From Plasmodium brasilianum (taxonomy: Eukaryota > Apicomplexa > Aconoidasida > Haemosporida > Plasmodiidae): a stretch of 64,000 nt of DNA. The notes under the pieces were generated by a model, which searched no databases, had not been told where the DNA came from, and saw only the letters and a program-made list of their open reading frames with translations. The position numbers were made by a program, and so were the translations under genes. Where the stretch lies: NCBI RefSeq assembly GCF_023973825.1, contig NC_090125.1, positions 504,501-568,500 of the forward strand, in the 5' to 3' direction. How positions within the stretch are numbered: the stretch's first letter is position 1; the number at the start of each line of letters is the position of its first letter. Positions 22,962 through 32,912 of the stretch are shown here, piece by piece.

Positions 22962-24779
22962 CTAATTTAAGCGCGTAAAAAGAATCTCGTCAAATTTGGA
23001 GGTGAACCAAACTTCAGGTCCACATATATCTAACGCTATTTGACAAAAAAGGAAAAAGGAATTAATTTTTGTATTTTTAAAATCATATTTATCAAAATAA
23101 AGCATATTACTTTTTTTAAACATGCCCTTCACTTTTTCTATCTCAATGTTAACGTTTTTTGTTTTTATGCTCCGTATAACGGATAAAAAGAAATATTTAA
23201 AACCTTGAATAGTATATCGCACATCTTCTTTTTCATCTTTAAGTATAACATCATTTTGGTGGATATTTTTAAGACTACCTTGTAATTTTTCCTTTGTTAT
23301 GTCGTCATAATTTCCTTCAGAAGTTAAAAAAGAATTATCTTTTAATTCTTGTTTAGCATCCCTTTTTACATTTAAGTCGTTAGTTTTTTTAAGCATATTA
23401 TCTTTACCTGCTAGTAAATTTTTTAATTTTCCTAATGCTGATATATTTTTTATTCGCATTAATATTTCATCATCCGTTATAAATAAGAAGCTATAGTCTC
23501 TATATAAAGTCCTTAAGACAACATAATTCATTCTATTTTCATAATCTTGAACTTTTTTTTCAAAAATACGTAATTCTGGCGTACAGCTATTCCCTATATT
23601 TATTTGTGTTATTTCATCATATAATAATATTTTCCTTGACCAATTTCCTATTATGGTCATATAATATGAATTAAAAGATACCTTCCTTTTTTTTATATTT
23701 CCATTTCTCGAAACTTTTAATACTAAAAAGCCTTTCATCATAGTTTTAATTGCAATTATATAATTTCTAAACAAGTCATACTGTCCAGTCGTATATAATA
23801 GAGACAATCTAACTCTAAGGGGCTCACTTATATTCATATAAGACTTTATAATTTTTGAAACAAACTGTACATCATCATTTTGGTCCGAAATGTTCATCAA
23901 AAAATCACATGTTTTCTATCAAGAATTCATAAAATTAGAGAAAATTTATGTACATATTTTTAAGAAAAAAAAGCTTCATGGGAAAGACCACCAGAGAATT
24001 CCTTATCCACGGGTAAAGCAGCCTTCCCATTTATACAGCATGAGCAACGCGTGTGCAGATATATACATACATATATATATGTACAATACGTGTGTGTGCA
24101 CTAATGCTTCTTTCCTTTCGTACCTCCTTTTTCTTTTCCTTGCTCAAAAAGAAGGGCAATTTTTTAGATAAGTTATCTTCTATTTCTACGGAAGTGAAAC
24201 AACAAATGCGTATGCATAAATATTCGTATGTATAAATACGCATATGCATTAATACTCATAAGTATTAATACTCATATACATTAATACTCATATGCATTAA
24301 CACGCATATGCATTAATGCACACATTCAGTAATACCCACATGTGCATAATAAACATAAGTGCATAATAAACATAAGTGCATAATAAACATAAGTGCATTC
24401 ATACATAATGAACCACTCAAATGAAAAAAAGTAATGCCTATTTTTTGAATACCATTTTTCGCTTTTACTCCTCTGTTACTTGTCTTAAACTCTTGGTCTA
24501 TTTTTCCATATGCTCTAAAAAAAAAAAAAAATGTTGTATACTTACTGCTGTTTGCATATTTCAAGATGGCATATATCAATAATGTATTTAATTCGTTTTG
24601 ATGAGCTACTAAAAAGCGGAGAAAAGATATTATATTGTGTTGTAATAAGTATGCATCGTCTTCATATATTCGCTCATTTTTTTCTTTTTTTTTTTTCCTA
24701 TGTTTTCATTTATTTCAATTTACTCAAATACTACTTCATTACAGTTCTGCCTTTCGTTCAATTTTTTATGGAAACTCAT
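22962..24779 (-). CDS. PH-like domain protein, multi-exon
   Basis: Exons 24779-24743, 24608-24542, 24514-24453, 24185-24124 and 23915-22962 give about 393 aa. The start reads MSFHKKLNERQN; the final exon enters in phase 0 as KTCDFLMNISDQ and runs to the stop. Within it MKGFLVLKVSRNGNIKKRKV, WSRKILLYDEITQINIG and YVVLRTLYRDYSFLFITDDE have the strand pattern of a PH/PH-like domain, so a membrane- or protein-docking role is plausible; no catalytic motif is seen. A Lys-rich linker and a C-terminal helical segment (FFLFCQIALDICGPEVWF) follow. The gap between exons 2 and 3 is only 27 bp and in frame, so it may be coding rather than an intron, which would give 402 aa. The large exon is certain; exons 1-4 are my model. 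Confidence 0.65.
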
Positions 24780-25006
24780 TTTGTTACTTCAATATTTGAT
24801 AGTTTTGGCGAAAAAAAAAAAAAAAAAAAAAAAAGAAAAAAAGAAAGGAAGAGGAGAAGAAGAAAAAGAAGCAGAGTTAAAAAAAAAAAATAAATTTATC
24901 AGTAGAAAGTATTTTAAAAAATTACTTAAATTTTAACTGTATATAATTTGGGAAAAAAAATTCATACGATATTTGCGCGATTACGGGGGAAAGCAGTTCT
25001 ACATGT

Positions 25007-25039
<33 letters not shown>

Positions 25040-25130
25040 GATATATAGATATAGATATATAGATATATAGATATATAGATATAGATATAAATATGGATAT
25101 ATACTTATACATAAACATTTAATACTACAA
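24780..25130. other. Spacer with A-run and (AT)n/GATATA repeat
   Basis: Contains a 24-A run near 24811-24834, a purine-rich stretch GAAAGGAAGAGGAGAAGAAG nearby, and an (AT)n plus AGATAT array at about 25015-25095. No gene seen. Confidence 0.5.
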
Positions 25131-25507
25131 TTAGAGATGTTTCCTTTTTATTCTCTCGAACTGCACAAAGAAAAAATTGTTCTGTTTTTTGAACGTTGTT
25201 CTATGTGTATTCTTTAATTTTTTATTTTTAACACTTGCTCTAAATTGAATAAATGGACTTAAAAAAAAAAAAAAAAATGAATAAAAAAAATAGAAAAGTA
25301 AACAGAAAAAAACAGAACAGAACAAAATAAAATAAAACAGAACAAAATAAAATAAAACAGAACAAAATAAAATAAAACAGAACAAAATAAAATAAAACAG
25401 AACAAAATAAAATAAAACAAAATAAAACAAAACAAAACAAAATAGAAGTTCCTACAACATACATAGCATAATTATAAAATTCCGCTAGACACAGGAAAAC
25501 GGAGCAT
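25131..25507 (-). CDS. Candidate 41-aa basic protein, two exons
   Basis: The 3' exon 25239-25131 follows the acceptor TTTATTCAATTTAG and reads ASVKNKKLKNTHRTTFKKQN, NFFFVQFERIKRKHL then stop; its composition is clearly coding. The best 5' exon is 25507-25491 (MLRFPV, phase 2, donor GTCTAG, weak), giving 41 aa. The intron holds the 20-bp AACAAAATAAAATAAAACAG array. Very basic; a mitochondrial or organellar ribosomal protein is possible but no family is recognised. The first exon is uncertain. Confidence 0.35.
25313..25445. repeat. 20-bp tandem repeat (~6 copies)
   Basis: Unit AACAAAATAAAATAAAACAG with degenerate ends, inside the intron of the 25131-25507 candidate. Confidence 0.9.
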
Positions 25508-25749
25508 TTTTATATTTTTGTCATTATTATTAATGCGCTTTCATGTTTCCTTTTTTGCTTGTGCTATTCCCAAGCATTTAATATCACCCGCGAAATTTAA
25601 TAGAAAAAGACAGCTTATTTAAAAAATTTGCAGTAAGAAAACGAAAAAAAAAAAAAATGAACACAAAAGAGAACACAAAAATGAATACGAAAACGGCCGT
25701 ATTTGCAAATTTATTTAGACACTAAAATGTATTTTTTATTTTCTCCTTC

Positions 25750-26184
25750 ATGTACATATGTGTTGAAGAGGGGAAAAGTACACCTATAAAACATGAAACA
25801 GAGTCAAATACCTTCAATTATAACATCATCCCACGTAACAAAGAGCCGCTAATAAAATGCATGCAGTATATACACATGTATATCATATATATATACATAC
25901 ATATATTTGTACGTTTATACATTTATATATGTACATTGCATGCATTATATTCGTTCTGAATGTTTTTGAGGACTCTCGTTTTTCGCAACTGCCATTTGTT
26001 AAAAACGAGCAGGTAAAGAAGGAACAGGTAGAAAATAAAAAAAATAAATATTTATTTATATATGTATGTATATATATATATATATATATTTATCTATGTA
26101 TAAATTTTTGTTTAACGTAAATTTTCATTTACTTCCACTGAAAGGATTTTTTGCTCATCGCGAATTCAATAAAACAATATTTTT

Positions 26185-26216
<32 letters not shown>

Positions 26217-26244
26217 GCGCAATCAAAGGATGCCATATGAATAA
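25750..26244 (+). CDS. Candidate 57-aa protein, three exons
   Basis: Exons 25750-25865, 25971-26012 and 26229-26244, phases 2 and 2. Exon 1 reads MYICVEEGKSTPIKHETE then NTFNYNIIPRNKEPLIKCM, which has coding composition; exon 2 gives TLVFRNCHLLKTS and exon 3 RMPYE. Acceptors are TTTTTGAG (fair) and a long T-tract ending CAATCAAAG. Exon 2 is also open in a second frame (DSRFSQLPFVKNEQ), so the model is tentative. Function unknown. Confidence 0.3.
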
Positions 26245-26544
26245 AATGGAGAATTATTTAATACCTTTTTATTAAAAATTGAGCAATCGAAAAAAAAATA
26301 AAGTAATTTAAAATGTAAAAAGTTGAAGTAATATAAAACATCGTAAATGAAATAATAGGTGTTACATAAAAAAATATACCAGGAAAATTATATTGTTCTT
26401 CCCCTTCTATATGTGTAATATATATTTTGCAAAGAATTAAGCGTTACATTTTGTCGTTGTATATATATGTGTATGGAACTGAATATGCACATGTACATGT
26501 GATGAACATGCGTGTAAATGGGGACATGTAGTATGGTTACATAT

Positions 26545-26745
26545 AGGTATACATATGTACATGTATACCCACATATGTACATGTATACCCACATATGTAC
26601 ATGTATACCCACATATGTACATGTATACCCACATATGTACATGTATACCCACATATGTACATGTATACCCACATATGTACACGTATACTCACGTATGTAC
26701 ACGTATACTCACGTATGTACACGTATACTCACATATGCACACGCA
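26545..26745. repeat. 20-bp tandem repeat (~10 copies)
   Basis: Unit ACATATGTACATGTATACCC, changing to ACGTATGTACACGTATACTC in the right-hand copies. Lies at the 3' side of the TBC gene. Each unit is nearly palindromic around ACATATGT and GTACATGTAC. The open frames across it are repeat translations. Confidence 0.9.
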
Positions 26746-26752
26746 GAAGGTG

Positions 26753-28782
26753 CTAAGAGAAATGCTTGGGAGATGATTGGAACGCGTTTTTTAAAACAAA
26801 GGCCTTGGATAAAATAGATTCGATATCTTGAATTTTCCAATCATGAGTTGGAAAGCGTTGCATAAATAATAGCATTTGTTGAAAGTCCATTTTCTTTAAA
26901 TATTGAGACCAATGTACTAAAAAAACAGCACAAATGTATGGATGAAAATCGGTAAATATATCACAGATATCACTAATATATGTATCTAATAATCTTACAG
27001 ATATATTAATTGGGAATTCTCTTAATAAAAGACAATTTACCCATCTAAAGGAAAATTGAATAAAATCTATATTGTTATCATATATATGATTAAATAATGA
27101 ATTATCAATTCGTTTAACTATTTCTTTAACTTTGATTATAGCTCTTTGTATTCCTGGTTGACCAAATGTATAATTATCTTGTATTTGTTCTAATAATTTC
27201 GAAAGACAAAAATATAAATCTGACTCTACATTTTTTAATTCTTGTTCACCTATATTATCAATATCATTGGAATTAATTTCTTCTTTTAAAATAATTGGTC
27301 GTAAAAATACTATTAAAAATGGTGTTATTAAATCATTTATTCCTTGTACATATCCACAAGCTGGATGTCGAACAGAATAAATAAATAATACATGTTCACT
27401 TAACTGCTGTATTTTTTTATTATTAAATATATTATAACATGATTTCGTTCGAGGTATATCAACCTTTATCTGCCGTAATATCTTCAATTCATCTTCAGAC
27501 AATCGATTCTTGATATAATATTGTTTTTTTAAATTTTCATATTCATCTCTTTTTTTCTTTAGCACTTTTTCTGTATCTTCTCGATTTAGTGGTAAGTAGC
27601 CTAATGCTAATTTCCAGCACTCCTCTCTTACATTAAACGACATTTCGTCTGATATCCCACCCCATAATATATTTTTTAGTTCATCTGCATTGGACAAATT
27701 GGGAAAAAAAGGGAAGTTATTAACGAATTGCCTATGCGATGAGGCGCACGTGCATGTACACATGGGTACAATACGCATATGTACGTCTGTATGTACGTAT
27801 GTACGTATGTACGTCTGTATGTACGTATGTACGTCTGTATGTACGTATGTACGTTTGTATGTACATATGTACGTTTGTATGTATGTATATGTGTGTATAT
27901 AGGATTATAAATAAATATATGTGCTCTTTGAGCAGACAATGACCTAGCGTTAGCTGGAAATTAACGTATACACCCTTCACAACGATCATATATGATCTTT
28001 TTCTCATTAATCGCTTGATATCAAATGAACAATAAATGAGGCATAAATGTTCTATGAACTTTAAATATAAAAAATCTGGGTAGCATCCTAAATCATGGAC
28101 TTGTTGAACACACGCATTATAAACATGGGCATATACGTATAAGTCCACATATACACAAATAAATCTATTTGTACATACGAACATTGCATGCACATACATA
28201 TTCGTGAAACCTCCTAAGATAGATTAACGTGTATGTACAAATTCATGCTAATTAAAGAGTCAGACAAACTACATACACATAAATTAGATTGCCATTCTCT
28301 GAGTGTCTTTAGAGAATATAAATACTCAAATGGAGTGATGGAATTTTGCACATATCGAACTCGTTGAAAAGGATTTTTATTCCTTTTTATAATCTATAAC
28401 TTTTACTTATAGGGCAAATAAAACTGTATATTTATTTATTTATTTTATTTTATCTTTTATTTTTATCTTTTATTTTTATCTTTTATTTTTATCTTTTATT
28501 TTTATCTTTTATTTTTATCTTTTATTTTTATCTTTTATATATATCTTTTATATATATCTTTTATATTTATTTTTATTTTGTGCTGCGGGGGGATGGAAAA
28601 AAAATATACGGATTTCTCCTACTACCCCTTAGTGATACATGTGTACAAATTGGTATTTATAAATATATATATGTGTGTGTACTCATGTGTATATATGTCT
28701 GTAAATACATGTACATATACACCTCTTCGAAATATGTTACTTGTTATGCAATAATGTACGCGCATATATTGACATACGGATA

Positions 28783-28814
<32 letters not shown>

Positions 28815-29396
28815 CTTTAACTTTATCTTGTCGTGTTTTTATTTTTCCCTACTTATATCTATAATCGGACTGTTCAGAATAGAATAAAGTTTCTTCATCC
28901 TATGTGAGATATTTTTTTTATTTTCCGTTTGATCTTTTTCGTCCCCATCTTTTATTTCTAGTTTCATTTTGCAATTTTTTTTTTTTTTTTTAAACAACAA
29001 AAACTGGAAGAATCAACACATAGAGAAAATAAAATTTTTCTTATATGGGTATATGAAAGTATCCTATTTTTATTATTCATTTTAAGGTTTTTTTAGGGAT
29101 AGATATTCACTCTCATCGTTTATTTTGTATTTTATTATTACTCTTCCTATTTCTGTTATTGCTACTTTATTAGTATTACTACTATTGCTGCCATTATTAC
29201 TGCTACTATTACTGCTACTATTACAGCTATTACTATTGCTATTATTATTATTATTATTTTTATTTTTATTATTATTATTATTATTATTGTTTTTTTTTTT
29301 TTTTTTTTATCTATTTCTTGTATATTTTTTTTAACATTACATACTGCTTACTGTAAGCTTTTCGTTATATACTACTCCACTACGTGCCCCTGACAT
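26753..29396 (-). CDS. TBC-domain Rab GTPase-activating protein (TBC1D22/Gyp1 type)
   Basis: Stimulates GTP hydrolysis by a Rab, probably at the Golgi as for Gyp1/TBC1D22. Exons 29396-29352, 29003-28853 and 27684-26753 (phases 0 and 1) give 375 aa. Exon 1 reads MSGARSGVVYNEKLT with donor GTAAGC; exon 2 ends KKLYSILNSPIIDI and joins as NELKNILWGGI, matching the TBC1D22 lead-in SPNTDLEELRKLSWSGI. The catalytic Arg finger lies in VDIPRTKS and the Gln finger in YVQGINDL; later landmarks are IQDNYTFGQPGIQ, FRWVNCLLLREFP, VRLLDTYISD and the C-terminal NAFQSSPKHFS. The long exon is certain. The 1,168-bp second intron contains two microsatellites and a few open segments; an alternative tiny first exon at 28007-27974 would also be in phase but lacks the family match. 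Confidence 0.9.
27775..27895. repeat. 20-bp TATG/TACG repeat in TBC intron
   Basis: Unit close to TGTATGTACGTATGTACGTC, about six copies, in intron 2 of the TBC gene. Confidence 0.85.
28450..28575. repeat. 13-bp ATCTTTTATTTTT repeat in TBC intron
   Basis: About nine copies of a 13-bp T-rich unit, the last ones changed to ATATATCTTTT. Lies in intron 2 of the TBC gene. Confidence 0.85.
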
Positions 29397-29563
29397 TCGT
29401 CAAAATTTTATTTTTTTCAGAATGCTGTTCCAGTAAAAAGAGTTCCGATATATTTCCCTTTTTTTTATTCTCATTTATATTCATTTTCGTTTGCATTTTT
29501 ATTTTATATTATTTTATTCAATTTTTCTTTCAAATGTTTGTTACTTGTAATTTGAAAAAGGAA

Positions 29564-29882
29564 GAATGTGAGATTGTAAAGATGTGAGATTGTAAAGATG
29601 TGAGATTGTAAAGATGTGAGATTGTAAAGATGTGAGATTGTAAAGATGTGAGATTGTAAAGATGTGAGATTGTAAAGATGTGAGATTGTAAAGATGTGAG
29701 ATTGTAAAGATGTGAGATTGTAAAGATGTGAGATTGTAAAGATGTGAGATTGTAAAGATGTGAGAATGTAAAGATGTGAGATTGTAAAGATGTGAGATTG
29801 TAAAGATGTGAAAATGTAAAGATGTGAAAATGTAAAGATTCGAGAATGTAAAGATGCGAGAATGTAAAGATGCGAAAATGTA
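29564..29882. repeat. 16-bp minisatellite (~20 copies)
   Basis: Unit GATGTGAGATTGTAAA; the left copies are perfect, the right copies carry GAATG, AAAATG and GATTCG/GATGCG changes. It lies about 170 bp upstream of the TBC start on the opposite side. Translations (YNLTSLHSHIF) are repeat artefacts. Confidence 0.95.
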
Positions 29883-30003
29883 AATTGTACGGAAGTAAAA
29901 ATGTACGGAATTAAATATCATCTTTTAATAGCTCTAAAAACCAAAACACGTCAAAAATTTTCCCAATTTTAAAAAAAAATTAATATGGGTAAATATACTC
30001 CCA

Positions 30004-30309
30004 ATGCGCAGGAAGAAGTTTAAAGAGAAAGCTAGGTGTAACGCTGAAAAAAAATTTCAAAGGGACGTGTTTGTTACGTTTGTGTGTACGCATATATGTA
30101 TGTATGCATGTATGTGTGCACGTATGTATGTACGTATGTATGTACGTATGTGTGCACGTATATATACATGTATATATATACATATATGTGCATGCGTATG
30201 CGCGTTTATTAGTATACTACTAGTCGCCCCAAACCTTGTAATAAGACATCCATTATATTTTCCCATTTGTAATATACAACTTAACAGCAAGATGCCAAAC
30301 GAAGAATAA
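30004..30309 (+). CDS. Candidate 55-aa protein, two exons
   Basis: Exons 30004-30085 and 30224-30309 (phase 1): MRRKKFKEKARCNAEKKFQR, DVFVTFVF, then APNLVIRHPLYFPICNIQLN and SKMPNEE. Donor GTACGC, acceptor ATACTACTAG; the intron is filled with a TATG/TACG repeat. Basic N-terminus (K/R 11 of the first 20), hydrophobic middle, acidic end. No family recognised. Coding composition and consistent phases make a real gene likely. Confidence 0.5.
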   Translation: MRRKKFKEKARCNAEKKFQRDVFVTFVCTHICMYACMCARMYVRMYVRMCARIYTCIYIHICACVCAFISILLVAPNLVIRHPLYFPICNIQLNSKMPNEE

Positions 30310-30817
30310 CAAAAACAAGGTTGACAGGCATTTTATTTTCAAAAAATATATTACCTTCTGCTTTAAGATGCTATTATTAGTATAACAGTAATACTCGTAT
30401 TTATAACACAATTTTGCGTATTGAACCGTTATATATGTGTTTTTAGAAAAGTGCTTCATTAACGGTACGAAACACTCTATACACATTTAAAGAGCATTAT
30501 ATGATATGTATAATAAATGTCCCACATGATATACGTATATTAATATATCTGTAAAATAAGATGGCAAAATAGTAAAAAGGCAAAATGGTTTAACAAAATA
30601 TCACGTAAAGCACTTTTATGTAGGATAAATTTACAAAAAATAAAAAAATAAAATACCCACATTATGAAATATTATACATGTAAGAAAAACGTAAAATTAT
30701 ATTTGAAAATAAACGTTTTGTGTAAAACGATGTTGGAAAAAAATTATTAGTAATTTTTGTTTTTATTTAGAATTTATAAAAGCGAGACTGTATGTTTTCC
30801 ATTTATACACGATGATT

Positions 30818-30891
30818 CATAATAATATTACATTTAAACTACATATCGAATTGTATGTAGTATTATACGAAAACAGTGTAATATTATTATG
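30818..30891. other. Nested inverted repeat (cruciform or structured RNA candidate)
   Basis: CATAATAATATTAC at 30818-30831 is the exact reverse complement of GTAATATTATTATG at 30878-30891. Between them CTACATA (30839-30845) pairs with TATGTAG (30854-30860). Together they give a 14-bp outer stem, an internal loop and a 7-bp inner stem. All AT-rich, so chance is not excluded. Confidence 0.4.
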
Positions 30892-30935
30892 GTAACGTTT
30901 TTATATATTACATATATTAGTGTAAATACAGATGG

Positions 30936-30969
<34 letters not shown>

Positions 30970-31561
30970 CTATCTCATTTTAATTAAAGCATAATTTCCC
31001 TATAAATAGAAAAGATATGTGCGACCTATATATATGTCGCATGGCATCCTACTTAAATTTTATAAAATAACAGAATGTGAATTACCATTCGTTAAAGTAA
31101 TTGATACCATTTTTATTATCCCTACTAAGTTATTTTCATTTTACTTTGTTTCCCTTAAGTCGCTATTTGCATACATTTTATTTGCATTATTTTATGACTT
31201 CTACATTATTAGTCATAAAACCAAAAAAAAAAAAAAAAAAATAATAAATAAAAAAAATAATGAAGTATAATAAAAGTATAACTAAAAAATGACAAAAAAC
31301 AATGAACAATAGAATAATAATTATGAAATAACAATTCTCTAACAATCCTTGTTGAAAAATTTATTAAATTTTAGTATATCATATGCTTAAAAGTATTTGA
31401 TTTAAAAAAATTTACTTTGACGTATAGTTCAACATTATACTCAGACAGGAAATAAGAGGCAAACTTTTCCACCTCTCTGTGTTATTTATTCCTTTCCCAT
31501 TTTTCGTAAAGCTTATTAGGAGCTATACTATACATACCTATATATGTATAAACACATATAT

Positions 31562-31592
<31 letters not shown>

Positions 31593-32339
31593 GTATTACC
31601 ATACTCTTTACTACGTGTTTTCCCCTTTATAGTGCATCTGTTATTTGTTAAATTATCTTATTTTATTTTTTTTTAAATATTTTTTTTTTTTTTTTGTCCT
31701 AATTTTTTTATTAACAATATATGGCTCTTGAACATAACAAGGCTTCTATCTTTTTTTTTTTTTTTTGTTATTTTGTTTACAGTAAAAATTGTTTATTCGT
31801 AAATTAAAGAACAATATAATTTTTATTTTTTTTTTTTTTTTTTTATATATGTGAAAACTTTCTTTTACGTGTCCTTTTTTTTTTTATAATTCGAAATGTA
31901 AATATTACATCATTTTACTTCTTTTGATTTGCGCACCTGATATTTTATTTTTATGTACATAAGCATACATATGTGTGACAATAGGAAGCCCCTGTTACTA
32001 TTTATCAAAAATATAGGTTAAATAAAAGTAGTCTTTTTTCCGCCCACTTATTTATTCTTTAAGTTTCTTTATTTTGCTTCTCTATGCTATGATTTAGTTT
32101 TTTTTTTTGTTTTTTTTTTTTTATTTTTAACCATAAATAAGTAGCTCAATTGGAACAAGAAGGAGAACATCTTTAGTAGCAATCAAGGATAAAGCAGTTC
32201 ACGTCCATTAACTCTGTTTATGTTTGTATATGCATTTTCTTTGTAATGATAATATTTGGTCCTACATGTTTGACTGTTAACTGTTTGACTGTTTCACTGT
32301 TTGACTATTCAACTATTTGACGGTTTCACTGTTTAACTG

Positions 32340-32500
32340 TTTGACTGCTTCACTGTTTAACTGTTTGACTGCTTCACTGTTTTACAGCTTGACTGCTTCA
32401 CTGTTTTACAGCTTGACTGCTTCACTGTTTTACAGCTTGACTGCTTCACTGTTTTACAGCTTGACTGCTTCACTGTTTTACAGCTTGACTGCATCACTGT
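32340..32500. repeat. 24-bp minisatellite (~6 copies)
   Basis: Unit CTTGACTGCTTCACTGTTTTACAG, flanked on both sides by shorter degenerate TTTGACTGTTTCACTG units from 32270 to 32550. It lies about 400 bp upstream of the SCC2 start. Confidence 0.9.
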
Positions 32501-32912
32501 TTTACGGTTTGACTGTTTCACTGCTTGATTATTCAACTGTTTGACTTTCATCCTGTTTGATTGTTTTATCGAAAACTCCTATGCAACCGTACACATAGAA
32601 TCTAAGCATAATTTAATTGAAGAGAAATACAATCGTTGTGAATATAGAACATTCTCTAATGGGTACATATGGACAGGTGACTATACCATACGCACATATG
32701 GACAAATACATATACATGCATACATATATATATATATATATATATAAATACATTTCCTTATGTGCGCATGCAATTATACGTACATATATAGACACACGTG
32801 CATAAGTACATCTCCATTTATACGTACAACTGCCCCTACACCTACAATTACTGCGCATGTGTGCATGTGGTTTCCGTAACTTTATCTTCAAACTCTCACA
32901 GTACTAGTAACC

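Larger units (their letters stand above)
30310..32912. other. 2.6-kb spacer upstream of SCC2
   Basis: Contains the hairpin at 30818-30891, a 30-A run near 30938-30967, several long T-tracts (31563-31592, 31681-31695, 31754-31767, 31825-31844), a 24-bp minisatellite at 32340-32500 and (AT)n near 32727-32745. A 78-residue frame from an ATG at 31034 (MSHGILLKFYKITECELPF ...) ends in a Lys run; it is Phe/Leu-rich and could be a small membrane protein or chance. Confidence 0.45.
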
